Positions 42,320-51,484 of a DNA stretch of 64,000 nt are shown in pieces (the stretch's first letter is position 1; each line of letters begins with the position of its first letter). Origin of the DNA: Pseudoselenomonas ruminis (lineage in GTDB: Bacteria; Bacillota; Negativicutes; Selenomonadales; Selenomonadaceae); NCBI RefSeq assembly GCF_008271295.1, contig NZ_VTOY01000010.1, positions 1-64,000 on the forward strand. Direction: 5' to 3'. Made by a program: the position numbers and the translations under genes. The notes under the pieces were generated by a model that saw only the letters and a program-made list of their open reading frames with translations, was not told the origin of the DNA and did no database searches.

Positions 42320-45300
42320 TTGTCAAAATTCTTTATACACCGCCCGATATTTGCTATCGTCATTTCTGTCATCATTGTCATTGTCGGTGTCCTGGCAGCG
42401 TTCCAGCTGCCGATTGCCCAATATCCACAGATTTCGCCGCCAACGGTATCGGTAAGCACTACCTATACCGGTGCGAATGCGTCGGTTGTCAATGAGACGG
42501 TAGCACAGATTGTCGAGCAACAGATTAACGGTACGCAGGGCATGGATTATATGTCCTCCAACTCGGATGACACGGGCCGGTACAGCCTCAAGGTCGTATT
42601 TGAAACGGGCACTGATGGCGATATGGACTCCGTCAAGGTCCAGAACAATGCGGCGACGGCAACGGCCAGCCTGCCCTCGGATGTACAGACTGTTGGCCTC
42701 ACGACGCGCAAGTCTTCCAATGATATGGCGTATATGCTTTCGCTGTATTCGCCAGACGGTTCCTATGACCGTGCTTTTATGAAGAACTATGCAGATATCT
42801 ATCTGTTGGATGAGCTCAAGCGTGTTCCCGGTGTCGGCGATGTCCAAATCTTCGGTTCAGACTATGCGATGCGGGTATGGCTCAATCCGGATAAGCTCGC
42901 CGAGCTTAACCTGACGGTGGCAGATGTCACGTCGGCTATCAAGGAGCAGAATGTTCAGGCTCCGGCTGGTACAGTCGGTGCAATGCCGGTCAACAATGGC
43001 CAGGAGAAGCAGTATACGGGCAAGATTTCCGGCCGTCTGGTAACGCCAGAGGAATTTGGCAATGTTATCCTGCGCTCGGATAATGGCAAGTTTGTCCGTC
43101 TGAAGGATGTTGCCCGCGTTGAAACGGGCGAAAAATCCAGCTCGATTGTTTCGAAATTCAACGGCTATCCTTCGGTAGGTTTCGGTATTAACCTGACCAG
43201 TGATGCCAACGCGATGGAGACGGTAGCTGGCGTCCGCAAGGTCTTGGAGAAGGCGGAGCCGAATTTGCCGCCAAACCTCAAGATGTCGCAGATTTTTGAT
43301 TCGACGAACTACATCAAGGCCTCGATTAAAGAGGTTTTGGAGACGTTCCTGGAGGCATTGGCACTGGTCGTTCTCGTTATCTTCCTGTTTCTGCAGAATT
43401 GGCGGGCAACGATTATTCCGCTGCTGGCCGTTCCGGTATCGCTTATCGGTACGCTGGCTGCCTTTATCGTATTGGACTTTTCCATCAATACGCTGACACT
43501 TTTTGCCATGGTTTTGGCGATCGGCTTGGTTGTCGATGATGCTATCGTCGTAATCGAGAATGTCGAGAAGCACATGGAAGAAGGCCTTGAGCCGGTGGAT
43601 GCTACCGAGCGCGCAATGGATGAAGTCCAGGGCCCGGTTGTGGCTATCGCCTTCGTCTTGGCCGCCGTATTCGTACCGGTTGCCTTCCTCGGTGGCATGA
43701 CTGGTGTGCTGTACAAACAGTTCGCGTTAACGATTGCTGTTTCTATGGCTCTGTCGGCTTTCGTCGCCTTGACGCTGACGCCGGCACTTTGTGCGATGAT
43801 TCTCAAACGTCATGAAGAAAAAGACGATGAGGGTGCGCTGGGAAGATTCTTTGTGAAGTTCAATAACTGGTTTGAACGCACCAAACGCGGTTATATGGGG
43901 ATCGTTGCCAAGTTTATCCGCCGTACGCGGTTGGCGATTTTATTCATGGTCATCGTCTGCATTGCCGCTGGTGCCGTGTACAAGATTATGCCATCGACCT
44001 TCGTTCCCAGCGAAGACCAGGGCTATCTCTTTACGGTAGTCCAATTGCCTGAGGGCACGTCGATGAACCAAACCCAGAAATCCATTGACAAGGTAGCGAA
44101 AGCAGCTATGGAAAATGTCGATGGGGTAGAGAACGTCATGGCTATCACAGGCTTTGATATCTTGTCTGGCGGCGCTAAGCCAAGTGCAGGTATGGTCGTC
44201 CTGGGGATGAAAGACTGGAGTCAGCGTACGGCTCCGGGAACCTCGGTTGATGCCGCTGTCGGAAAAATGTTTGGTCTGGGGGCAAAGGTCGCTCCGGAGG
44301 CAACGGTCATCGCCATGAATCCGCCGGCTTTGCCAGGCCTTGGTTCAGTAGGCGGTTGGTCGCTGGAACTTCAGGATATGTCCGGTCATACGGATAAAGA
44401 GCTCTCAGATATCACGAACAAGATTGTAGCAGCAGCTAATCAACGGCCGGAACTTCAAGGTGTCCGTACGACGTTTAAGATGACGGCGCCGAGTTATGAA
44501 TTTGAAATTGACCGCGAACGCGTCAAACAGTTAGGGGTACAGCTTTCGGATGTATTCACTGCGATGCAGGTCAACTTTGGTGGTACGCAGGTCAATGACT
44601 TTAACCAGTTTGGTCGTTCGTATAAGGTAATGCTTCAGGCCGATACACAGTATCGCAGTGAAGCAGATGCTGCGAAGTTTATCTTCGTCAAGAGCAGCAG
44701 TGGTACGATGGTTCCGTTGGATACGCTATTGAAACCGAAACTCAGCTCGGGACCGACGTCGATTTCCCGTTTCAATGGGGCACGTTCGGTCACGATTCAG
44801 GGTAACGCTGGCCAGGGATATTCTTCCGGTCAGGCTATGGCAGCGATTCAGGAAATCGTTAAGCAGAATACCGATAATGGTTTCAATATCGAGTGGTCCG
44901 GTCAGAGCCGTGAGGAATCGAAGGCATCGAGTTCAACGCTTCAGGTCTTAGGTTTGGCCTTGGTGTTCGTATTCCTCTGCTTGGCAGCACTTTACGAGAG
45001 CTGGAGCGTACCGTTTGCGGTATTGCTTACGGTACCGACTGGTATCATGGGCGCATTGGTTTCCGAGTATGGTCTTTCCATGCTGGAGGCAATGTTTGGC
45101 CATGTAAATGCTGGCCTTCAGAATAGCGTCTACATGCAGATCGGTATCATCATGATTATCGGTCTGGCTGCTAAGAACGCTATCCTGATCGTTGAGTTTG
45201 CGAAGGTTCGTGTGGACCGTGGTATGGAGCCGGTAAAGGCAGCGATTGAAGCTGCAGGCTTGCGTTTGCGTCCAATTCTTATGACGTCGTTTGCCTTCAT

Positions 45301-45508
45301 CATTGGTTGTTTGCCGTTGGCTGTTGCCAGCGGTGCTGGTGCGGCAGCGCGTAATGGTATGGGCGTAGCCGTTGTAGGCGGTATGCTCTTTGCGACGGTA
45401 TTGGGAATTTTCCTGATTCCGGTATTCTTTGTCGCTATGGAATGGATCGCAGCAAAACTGGGAATGTTCAAACAACAGAAAAAGAAAACAACGGCCGATT
45501 ACATGTAA
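42320..45508 (+). CDS. acrB: RND multidrug efflux transporter (AcrB/MexB, HAE1 family)
   Basis: 1062 residues. FIHRPIFAIVISVIIVIVG begins TM1. The proton-relay aspartates are in AIGLVVDDAIVVIENVEKHM, the TM10 lysine is in GLAAKNAILIVEFAK, and there are two large periplasmic loops. It exports hydrophobic drugs, bile salts or detergents by proton antiport. It lies 12 bases after acrA. No tolC-like gene follows; a terminator does, so the outer-membrane channel is encoded elsewhere. Confidence 0.96.
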   Translation: MSKFFIHRPIFAIVISVIIVIVGVLAAFQLPIAQYPQISPPTVSVSTTYTGANASVVNETVAQIVEQQINGTQGMDYMSSNSDDTGRYSLKVVFETGTDGDMDSVKVQNNAATATASLPSDVQTVGLTTRKSSNDMAYMLSLYSPDGSYDRAFMKNYADIYLLDELKRVPGVGDVQIFGSDYAMRVWLNPDKLAELNLTVADVTSAIKEQNVQAPAGTVGAMPVNNGQEKQYTGKISGRLVTPEEFGNVILRSDNGKFVRLKDVARVETGEKSSSIVSKFNGYPSVGFGINLTSDANAMETVAGVRKVLEKAEPNLPPNLKMSQIFDSTNYIKASIKEVLETFLEALALVVLVIFLFLQNWRATIIPLLAVPVSLIGTLAAFIVLDFSINTLTLFAMVLAIGLVVDDAIVVIENVEKHMEEGLEPVDATERAMDEVQGPVVAIAFVLAAVFVPVAFLGGMTGVLYKQFALTIAVSMALSAFVALTLTPALCAMILKRHEEKDDEGALGRFFVKFNNWFERTKRGYMGIVAKFIRRTRLAILFMVIVCIAAGAVYKIMPSTFVPSEDQGYLFTVVQLPEGTSMNQTQKSIDKVAKAAMENVDGVENVMAITGFDILSGGAKPSAGMVVLGMKDWSQRTAPGTSVDAAVGKMFGLGAKVAPEATVIAMNPPALPGLGSVGGWSLELQDMSGHTDKELSDITNKIVAAANQRPELQGVRTTFKMTAPSYEFEIDRERVKQLGVQLSDVFTAMQVNFGGTQVNDFNQFGRSYKVMLQADTQYRSEADAAKFIFVKSSSGTMVPLDTLLKPKLSSGPTSISRFNGARSVTIQGNAGQGYSSGQAMAAIQEIVKQNTDNGFNIEWSGQSREESKASSSTLQVLGLALVFVFLCLAALYESWSVPFAVLLTVPTGIMGALVSEYGLSMLEAMFGHVNAGLQNSVYMQIGIIMIIGLAAKNAILIVEFAKVRVDRGMEPVKAAIEAAGLRLRPILMTSFAFIIGCLPLAVASGAGAAARNGMGVAVVGGMLFATVLGIFLIPVFFVAMEWIAAKLGMFKQQKKKTTADYM

Positions 45509-45525
45509 TCCAGCCAGGAATTGTT

Positions 45526-45558
45526 ACTTCCCCTCTCCTTGGAGAGGGGGAGTTTTTT
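45526..45558 (+). terminator. Terminator after acrB
   Basis: CCCCTCTCC/GGAGAGGGG stem followed by TTTTTT. Confidence 0.88.
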
Positions 45559-45582
45559 CGTTATCGGTTCGAAAATATTCCT

Positions 45583-45610
45583 TGCAAAAAGAACGGTTGT
45601 TTTATATAAT
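45583..45610 (+). promoter_or_regulatory. recA promoter with LexA (SOS) box
   Basis: TTGCAA (45583-45588) and TATAAT (45605-45610), spacer 16. Between them GAACGGTTGTTT (45591-45602) differs at one position from the Gram-positive LexA box GAACNNNNGTTC, placed where LexA would block RNA polymerase. Confidence 0.7.
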
Positions 45611-45654
45611 AGCTAAAGAGATAAAACGTGAACGTGAAAGGAGCGGATATACGG

Positions 45655-46698
45655 ATGGCAACAGATAAAAAGGAAGCATTGGCCAATGCGCTGAAACAGA
45701 TTGAGAAAGATTTCGGCAAGGGATCCATTATGCGCCTTGGTGATGCGAAGGCAAATATGAATGTGGAGGTTATTTCCACAGGTATTTTGCCATTGGATGT
45801 TGCATTGGGGGTAGGCGGTGTTCCCCGTGGCCGTATCATTGAGGTATATGGGCCGGAGTCGTCTGGTAAGACGACGGTCACGCTGCACATGATTGCTGAG
45901 GCTCAGAAGGCTGGCGGCATTGCTGCCTTTATCGATGCCGAGCATGCTTTGGACCCGGTATATGCACAAAAGCTTGGGGTAAACATCGATGATTTGCTGA
46001 TTTCCCAGCCGGATACTGGCGAGCAGGCCTTAGACATTGTCGATGCACTGGTTCGCAGCGGTGCCATCGACATTATCGTTGTCGATTCTGTAGCAGCGCT
46101 CGTGCCGAAGGCAGAGATTGAGGGCGAGATGGGCGACAGCCATGTCGGCCTTCATGCCCGTCTCATGAGCCAGGCAATGCGTAAGCTCACCGGTATTATC
46201 AGCAAGAGCCAGACGGTAGCTATCTTCATTAACCAGATTCGCGAGAAGGTTGGCGTTATGTTTGGCAATCCGGAGACTACGACGGGCGGCCGTGCACTGA
46301 AGTTCTATTCTTCTGTCCGTCTGGATGTACGCAAAATCGATAAGATTACGCAGGGGCAGGATGTAGTCGGAAGCCGCACGCGCATCAAAGTCGTCAAGAA
46401 CAAAGTCGCGCCGCCGTTCAAGATGGCCGAGTTTGATATCATGTATGGCGAGGGCGTTTCCAAGATGTCCAGCATCATTGACATGGGCGTTGAGATGGAT
46501 ATTGTCGATAAGAGCGGTGCCTGGTTCTCGTATGAAGGCACGCGCCTTGGCCAGGGCAAAGAGAACGCCAAGCAGGCATTGCGGGAACAGCCGGAGCTTT
46601 GTGCTGAGATTGAGGCAAAGATACGCGCAAAGCTTTTGGCAACGCAGGAGATACTCGAAGCAGACGAACAGCCGGAAACTCCGGAAACCGAGGCGTAA
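45655..46698 (+). CDS. recA: Recombinase RecA
   Basis: 347 residues. Walker [10 protein letters not shown], the conserved [19 protein letters not shown], the L2-loop [20 protein letters not shown], and the usual acidic C-terminus. ATG 45655 is 11 bases after AAAGGAG; the GTG at 45628 would add nine non-conserved residues. It is SOS-controlled by its promoter and followed by recX. Confidence 0.98.
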   Translation: MATDKKEALANALKQIEKDFGKGSIMRLGDAKANMNVEVISTGILPLDVALGVGGVPRGRIIEVYGPESSGKTTVTLHMIAEAQKAGGIAAFIDAEHALDPVYAQKLGVNIDDLLISQPDTGEQALDIVDALVRSGAIDIIVVDSVAALVPKAEIEGEMGDSHVGLHARLMSQAMRKLTGIISKSQTVAIFINQIREKVGVMFGNPETTTGGRALKFYSSVRLDVRKIDKITQGQDVVGSRTRIKVVKNKVAPPFKMAEFDIMYGEGVSKMSSIIDMGVEMDIVDKSGAWFSYEGTRLGQGKENAKQALREQPELCAEIEAKIRAKLLATQEILEADEQPETPETEA

Positions 46699-46704
46699 GG
46701 TATC

Positions 46705-47223
46705 GTGTGGCGTTATAGGTGGTATGGCAGTGAGGCGGATGCTGCCGAGGAAGAGCAGCGTCCCCGCAAGCCGAAGAAGACAGCTTTGATGGTGGCGGTA
46801 GATTTGCTGGCCCGTCAGGAGCAGAGTGAAAACAAGCTGCGGGAAAAGCTGGCACGAAAGGGCTATGCCGAAGAAGAAATTCAGCAGGCAATCCATCGTT
46901 TGGAAGAAATGCATTACTTAAATGATGAGGATGCCTGTGCGCGGCAGTTTGCGTTCCTTTATGAAGAAAGTCGCAGCTCTGTGCGGCAGATTTGCGTCAA
47001 GCTGATGCAGCGGGGCTTTGACTCGTCGCTCGTGAAGGCGTGTATTCCTGCCGATACCTTTGAACGTGAGAAGGCGGCTGCCTTGCGGGTCCTGTCGCTG
47101 AAGTTCAAGCCCGCGGCTGACCGGCAGAAGATGATGGCAAATCTCTACCGCAAGGGATTTGATTCATCGGCAATCCGGGCGGCTGTTGAGACATTTTGCC
47201 AGGAAGAAGAAAACAACGATTGA
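46705..47223 (+). CDS. recX: Regulatory protein RecX
   Basis: 172 residues, GTG start six bases after recA. Three-helix repeats: LARQEQSENKLREKLARKGY, then IQQAIHRLEEMHYLNDEDACARQF, then a final FDSSAIRAAVETF. RecX caps and restrains RecA filaments. The recA-recX arrangement is standard. Confidence 0.93.
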   Translation: MWRYRWYGSEADAAEEEQRPRKPKKTALMVAVDLLARQEQSENKLREKLARKGYAEEEIQQAIHRLEEMHYLNDEDACARQFAFLYEESRSSVRQICVKLMQRGFDSSLVKACIPADTFEREKAAALRVLSLKFKPAADRQKMMANLYRKGFDSSAIRAAVETFCQEEENND

Positions 47224-47230
47224 AAGAAAG

Positions 47231-47264
47231 GCCTTGTGCGTTTTGCAACCGCGCAAGGCTTTTA
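47231..47264 (+). terminator. Terminator after recX
   Basis: GCCTTGTGCG pairs with CGCGCAAGGC (one G-U), then TTTT. Confidence 0.82.
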
Positions 47265-47333
47265 AAATACAAGCGCTTGTGATATAATCGTTAAAAAGCT
47301 TTACACGTTTTGTACTTAGAGGAGGAACAAATT

Positions 47334-48887
47334 TTGAGCAAGCCTGCCAATGAAATGATTCTGGTTTTGGATTTTGGTGGTCAGTACAATCAGCTGATTG
47401 CACGCCGCGTTCGTGAGAACCATGTCTATTGTGAGGTTCATCCGCATACGCTGAGCCTGGACAAGATTCGTGAGATGGCACCGAAAGGTATCATTCTGAC
47501 TGGTGGCCCGAACAGCGTCTACAAAGCGGATTCGGCCAGCTGCAGTCCGGAGCTCTTTGAACTTGGCATTCCGGTCATGGGCATCTGCTATGGTTCGCAG
47601 CTCATGTCGCATCTGCTCGGCGGCAAGGTCGCCACGGCACCGACGAGTGAATACGGCAAGACCGAAGTCACGATTGATGAGCAGGGCTCAAAACTCTTCC
47701 AGGGCGTAGACAAGAAGACGATTTGCTGGATGAGCCACACCGACTATATCGCCGAGGCCCCGGCAGGCTTCACGGTGACGGCTTCGACGCCGGTGTGCCC
47801 AGTGGCTGCCATGGAAAATGCGGCTAAGAATCTCTATGCCACGCAGTTCCATCCGGAAGTCATGCATACGGTTCAGGGCAAGACGATGCTCAAGAACTTC
47901 GTCTATGAAGTCTGCGGATGTGCTGGCGAGTGGAAGATGGATTCCTTTGTCAAGACGACGGTCGAAGAGCTCAAGGCAAAAATCGGCAATGGTCGTGCAC
48001 TCTGCGCTCTGTCGGGCGGTGTTGATTCCTCGGTAGCAGCTGTCCTGCTGTCTAAGGCAATCGGCAAGCAGCTGACCTGCGTATTTGTCGATCATGGCCT
48101 GTTGCGCAAAGATGAAGGCGACCAGGTTGAGGCGGTATTTGGCCCGAATGGTTCGTATGATGTCAACTTCATCCGCGTTAATGCCAAAGACCGTTTCTAT
48201 GCTAAACTAGCTGGTGTTACGGAGCCGGAGCAGAAACGCAAGATCATCGGCGAGGAGTTCATTCGCGTATTCGAGGAAGAGGCGAAGAAAATCGGCGCTG
48301 TCGATTACCTCGTACAGGGTACGATTTACCCCGATGTCATCGAAAGCGGCCTTGGCAAATCGGCTGTCATCAAATCGCATCACAACGTCGGCGGTCTGCC
48401 AGATTATGTCGATTTCAAGGAAATCGTCGAGCCGCTGCGTCTGCTGTTCAAGGATGAAGTCCGAGCAGCTGGCCGCGAACTCGGCATCCCCGAGTATCTT
48501 GTCAACCGTCAGCCGTTCCCAGGTCCGGGTCTTGGTATCCGCATTATCGGCGAGGTAACGGAAGAAAAGGTCAAGATTGTCCAGGAGGCCGATGCCATCT
48601 ATCGTGAAGAAGTGGCAAAAGCAGGGGCAGACAAGAACCTTGGCCAGTACTTTGCCGCACTCACGAACATGCGCAGTGTTGGCGTCATGGGCGATGGCCG
48701 CACTTATGATTATGCCATTGCCCTGCGTGCGGTCATGACGAGTGATTTCATGACGGCAGAAAGCGCGCAGCTGCCATGGGATGTCCTGCAGAAGACCACG
48801 ACCCGTATCGTCAATGAGGTAAAAGGCGTCAATCGCGTCATGTACGACTGCACGGGCAAACCGCCAGCAACGATTGAGTTTGAATAA
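47334..48887 (+). CDS. guaA: GMP synthase (glutamine-hydrolysing)
   Basis: 517 residues with TTG start behind AGAGGAGG. The class I amidotransferase has [11 protein letters not shown] (Cys) and FHPEVMHT (His). The ATP pyrophosphatase domain has [14 protein letters not shown], and the C-terminal dimerisation domain ends PPATIEFE. It converts XMP to GMP. A -10 TATAAT is at 47283-47288. No purine riboswitch is seen here, unlike upstream of the permease at 766. Confidence 0.97.
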   Translation: MSKPANEMILVLDFGGQYNQLIARRVRENHVYCEVHPHTLSLDKIREMAPKGIILTGGPNSVYKADSASCSPELFELGIPVMGICYGSQLMSHLLGGKVATAPTSEYGKTEVTIDEQGSKLFQGVDKKTICWMSHTDYIAEAPAGFTVTASTPVCPVAAMENAAKNLYATQFHPEVMHTVQGKTMLKNFVYEVCGCAGEWKMDSFVKTTVEELKAKIGNGRALCALSGGVDSSVAAVLLSKAIGKQLTCVFVDHGLLRKDEGDQVEAVFGPNGSYDVNFIRVNAKDRFYAKLAGVTEPEQKRKIIGEEFIRVFEEEAKKIGAVDYLVQGTIYPDVIESGLGKSAVIKSHHNVGGLPDYVDFKEIVEPLRLLFKDEVRAAGRELGIPEYLVNRQPFPGPGLGIRIIGEVTEEKVKIVQEADAIYREEVAKAGADKNLGQYFAALTNMRSVGVMGDGRTYDYAIALRAVMTSDFMTAESAQLPWDVLQKTTTRIVNEVKGVNRVMYDCTGKPPATIEFE

Positions 48888-48927
48888 GAAAGAGAGCTCG
48901 CTTGTCAAGGCAATGCGAGGATAAGCC

Positions 48928-48956
48928 TTTACAAATAAAACAAAATACCGTATAAT
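48928..48956 (+). promoter_or_regulatory. Promoter of tRNA-Pro
   Basis: TTTACA (48928-48933) and TATAAT (48951-48956), spacer 17, ending 10 bases before the tRNA. Confidence 0.85.
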
Positions 48957-48966
48957 ATATTTTGTT

Positions 48967-49043
48967 CGGGACGTAGCGCAGTTTGGTAGCGCGCTTCCTT
49001 GGGGTGGAAGAGGTCGTGGGTTCAAATCCCGTCGTTCCGACCA
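48967..49043 (+). tRNA. tRNA-Pro (anticodon GGG), island attachment site
   Basis: Acceptor CGGGACG/CGTTCCG, anticodon loop TTGGGGT between CTTCC and GGAAG, giving GGG. CCA is encoded. Its 3' half (49006-49046) recurs in decayed form at 51892-51933, so it probably served as an integration site. Confidence 0.93.
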
Positions 49044-49061
49044 TTTCTTTAATAATAAGGC

Positions 49062-49103
49062 TTGAGAGTCGTTCATGTAGTAAATGAATGACTCTCTTTT
49101 TTT
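49062..49103 (+). terminator. Terminator of tRNA-Pro
   Basis: GAGAGTCGTTCAT (49064-49076) pairs with ATGAATGACTCTC (49084-49096), then seven T. Confidence 0.85.
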
Positions 49104-49190
49104 ATGTCTTGAAATAATATTTCCAACAGGCAAGGCTAAGGGGGGCATGGCGTTAAGGACTTCTTTGGGGGATCCTTAGTGTTTAGCTCA

Positions 49191-49782
49191 TTTCCTACTG
49201 CTCGACGCACAAAGTTTTTACGGCTGCAGAATTGCTAAGACTAAAAAATACCTCCGATTTGAATGAAATTCGTAAGTTTTCGGCGGAAGATATTTTGTCC
49301 TACGCGCCAATCACCAAAGACTATGTTGCTGATGGCATGACGCTGGCGGAAATTTGTTCGGCATCGATCAGGTGGAGTGACAACACGGCGGCAAATTTAA
49401 TTTTGCAGGAGATCGGCGGCGTGGAAAATTTCAAGGTGGCACTAAAAAATATTGGCGACAAAACTACCAAACCTGCGCGAAATGAACCTGAACTTAATCT
49501 TTTCAATCCGAAAGATAATCGTGATACTAGCACGCCGAGACAGATGGTAAAAAATTTGCAAGTCTATATATTCGGCGATATTTTGAGCGACGACAAGAAA
49601 AAACTGCTGATTGATTGGATGAGCGACAATTCTATAACCGACACGCTTATCAAGGCAGAAACTCCGCAAGGTTGGAAAGTTATCGACAAGAGCGGTTCAG
49701 GCGATTATGGGGCGCGGAATGATATTGCCGTGATTTATCCGCCCAATCGCAACCCCATTGTCATGGCGATAATGTCGCGCCG
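49191..49782 (+). pseudogene. Truncated class A beta-lactamase copy
   Basis: A 592-base segment aligns without gaps to 50814-51405 of the intact gene. I count five substitutions by eye. It begins just before the codons for the active-site Ser-Thr-His-Lys but has no signal peptide or start codon: a TAG lies just upstream in frame. The 3' end is lost, so the last helix is replaced by unrelated codons. SDN, EPELN and KSG motifs remain. An ORF starting at 49232 is open but lacks the catalytic serine. The 3' break abuts CGTTCAAC, the end sequence of the 37-bp repeat nearby. Confidence 0.9.
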
Positions 49783-49811
49783 TTCAACAAAAATGGGCTA
49801 TGGGAAAAAAC

Positions 49812-49840
49812 TTCAACAAGGACATTAAATGTGATATAAT
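49812..49840 (+). promoter_or_regulatory. Promoter of the truncated response-regulator stub
   Basis: TTCAAC (49812-49817) and TATAAT (49835-49840), spacer 17. It would transcribe toward the stub at 49893 and possibly the cupin gene. Confidence 0.5.
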
Positions 49841-49892
49841 TTTGGGGTGTAGAGTGACTGCATCTTTGATTGTATGAAGTGAGGTATTAGTA

Positions 49893-49976
49893 ATGGCAAT
49901 AAGAGTACTGATTGCTGATGATCACGCTCTATTGAGCCAATACGACCCGCTGAATTTGGCGGGTCGTTCAACTTAA
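49893..49976 (+). pseudogene. 5' stub of a NarL-type response regulator gene
   Basis: ATG 49893 with GTGAGG upstream. The first 14 codons read MAIRVLIADDHALL, the beta-1 strand and acidic pair of a receiver domain. At about 49936 the reading enters the 37-bp repeat and stops at 49976 after 27 codons. The rest of the gene is missing, so this is a junction remnant. Confidence 0.7.
49936..49972. repeat. 37-bp hairpin repeat, copy 1
   Basis: Identical over 37 bases to 50575-50611. It contains CGACCCGC/GCGGGTCG around an 8-base loop and ends in CGTTCAAC. It interrupts the response-regulator stub. Confidence 0.9.
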
Positions 49977-50054
49977 CATTACAACAAATTAATGTTACTA
50001 TCTCATTGCAATCAAGTTAGTTACAACGAAAAAGCATTTTAGGAGGAAAACAAA

Positions 50055-50411
50055 ATGAAAAATTTCAACAAAACTAATGTAGTAAATGATGCAAGAACCG
50101 AATTACACGACACTTTACAGCTTACCGGTGCTGAAATCAGCGTAAATAACCTTCCAGCCGGGGCCAGCAATCCTTTTGTTCACTATCACAAAAAGAATGA
50201 AGAAATCTACTTTATCACCAACGGCAAGGGTAAGGCCGTAATAGACGGTGAAGCTGTTGAACTGACAGCCGGTGACTGGCTTCGTATCTCCCCTGCTGGC
50301 CGCCGTCAGTTTTTTGCGGCTGCTGATGAAGGTATCAGCTATGTTTGCATTCAGGTTAGGGAGAATTCCTTGGAGGAATATACCCTTGATGATGGTGCCA
50401 TTGAAAAATAA
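50055..50411 (+). CDS. Small cupin-domain protein
   Basis: 118 residues and a single cupin barrel. Motif 1 is NPFVHYHKKNEEIYFITNGKG (ligands H, H, E) and motif 2 has LTAGDWLRISPAGRRQFFA, where the usual His is replaced by Arg/Gln. It has an AGGAGG ribosome site 10 bases upstream. Its role is unknown; similar proteins bind small molecules or act in redox or sugar metabolism. It is followed by a terminator and then an Rrf2-type gene stub that may once have been its partner regulator. Confidence 0.82.
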   Translation: MKNFNKTNVVNDARTELHDTLQLTGAEISVNNLPAGASNPFVHYHKKNEEIYFITNGKGKAVIDGEAVELTAGDWLRISPAGRRQFFAAADEGISYVCIQVRENSLEEYTLDDGAIEK

Positions 50412-50425
50412 GCTCAATTGATAAT

Positions 50426-50469
50426 AAGATTCATTGTAATAACATGATTTACAATGAGTCTTTTGTTTT
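50426..50469 (+). terminator. Terminator after the cupin gene
   Basis: AAGATTCATTGTAA (50426-50439) pairs with TTACAATGAGTCTT (50449-50462), one mismatch, then TTGTTTT. Confidence 0.75.
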
Positions 50470-50482
50470 AAGGAGAATTATT

Positions 50483-50617
50483 ATGCAGTTTTCATTTCGC
50501 ATGCCAGTGGCAGTACAAATATTGTTGTGTATCGCCAAATTTGATGGTGTCTTCAAAACCACCTCTACCTTTCTGCCAATACGACCCGCTGAATTTGGCG
50601 GGTCGTTCAACAGATAG
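50483..50617 (+). pseudogene. 5' stub of an Rrf2-family regulator gene
   Basis: ATG 50483 behind AAGGAG. The first 31 codons (MQFSFRMPVAVQILLCIAKF, then DGVFKTTSTFL) match the opening helix of Rrf2-type winged-helix regulators. At 50575 the frame runs into the second 37-bp repeat and stops at 50617 after 44 codons. The recognition helix and any cysteines are gone. Confidence 0.7.
50575..50611. repeat. 37-bp hairpin repeat, copy 2
   Basis: Identical to 49936-49972. It interrupts the Rrf2 stub and lies 18 bases before the beta-lactamase start codon, so its hairpin is in the beta-lactamase 5' leader. Confidence 0.9.
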
Positions 50618-50629
50618 TAGGAGGTTATT

Positions 50630-51484
50630 ATGAAGAAATTTTGTTTTTTGTTTTTGATAATCTGTGGCTTGATGGTTTTCTGTCTTCAGGATTGTCAAGC
50701 GCGGCAGAAATTAAATCTTGCTGATCTGGAAAATAAATATAACGCCGTGATTGGTGTTTACGCCGTTGACATGGAGAATGGAAAAAAAATTTGCTACAAA
50801 CCTGATACGCGTTTTTCCTACTGCTCGACGCACAAAGTTTTTACGGCTGCAGAATTGCTAAGACAAAAAAATACCTCCGATTTGAATGAAATTCGTAAGT
50901 TTTCGGCGGAAGATATTTTGTCCTACGCGCCAATCACCAAAGACCATGTTGCTGATGGCATGACGCTGGCGGAAATTTGTTCGGCATCGATCAGGTGGAG
51001 TGACAACACGGCGGCAAATTTAATTTTGCAGGAGATCGGCGGCGTGGAAAATTTCAAGGTGGCACTAAAAAATATTGGCGACAAAACTACCAAACCTGCG
51101 CGAAATGAACCTGAACTTAATCTTTTCGATCCAAAAGATAATCGTGATACTAGCACGCCGAGACAGATGGTAAAAAATTTGCAAGTCTATATATTCGGCG
51201 ATATTTTGAGCGACGACAAGAAAAAACTGCTGATTGATTGGATGAGCGACAATTCCATAACCGACACGCTTATCAAGGCAGAAACTCCGCAAGGTTGGAA
51301 AGTTATCGACAAGAGCGGTTCAGGCGATTATGGGGCGCGGAATGATATTGCCGTGATTTATCCGCCCAATCGCAACCCCATTGTCATGGCGATAATGTCG
51401 CGCCGCACGGAAAAAAATGCAAAATTTGACGACGCTATGATTGCGGAGGCGGCAAAACGAATTTTTGATAATTTAGTATTTTAA
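50630..51484 (+). CDS. blaACI: Class A beta-lactamase, ACI-type
   Basis: 284 residues. A signal peptide (about 1-24, KKFCFLFLIICGLMVFC) is followed by full class A motifs: STHK (Ser70-x-x-Lys73), SDN (WSDNTAAN), Glu166 in NEPELN, and KSG in IDKSGSGDYG. Length and sequence agree with my memory of ACI-1, the beta-lactamase of Acidaminococcus and other Negativicutes; the exact allele is unverified. It hydrolyses penicillins and cephalosporins in the periplasm. It has an AGGAGG ribosome site. A/T-rich codons (AAA, AAT, ATT, TTT) contrast with the neighbouring core genes and indicate recent acquisition. Confidence 0.92.
   Translation: MKKFCFLFLIICGLMVFCLQDCQARQKLNLADLENKYNAVIGVYAVDMENGKKICYKPDTRFSYCSTHKVFTAAELLRQKNTSDLNEIRKFSAEDILSYAPITKDHVADGMTLAEICSASIRWSDNTAANLILQEIGGVENFKVALKNIGDKTTKPARNEPELNLFDPKDNRDTSTPRQMVKNLQVYIFGDILSDDKKKLLIDWMSDNSITDTLIKAETPQGWKVIDKSGSGDYGARNDIAVIYPPNRNPIVMAIMSRRTEKNAKFDDAMIAEAAKRIFDNLVF

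Noticed and set aside
48207-49148. 313-aa open frame on the minus strand crossing tRNA-Pro
   Set aside because: Runs antisense through guaA, the tRNA and its terminator; cannot be a real gene alongside them.
49232-49828. ORF in the first beta-lactamase copy read as a working enzyme
   Set aside because: It starts after the active-site serine, has no signal peptide, and its C-terminal helix is replaced after the breakpoint.
49936-50611. The 37-bp repeats as integron attC sites
   Set aside because: The terminal GTTCAAC fits one attC core half in one orientation, but no partner core at the other end and no integrase are seen.
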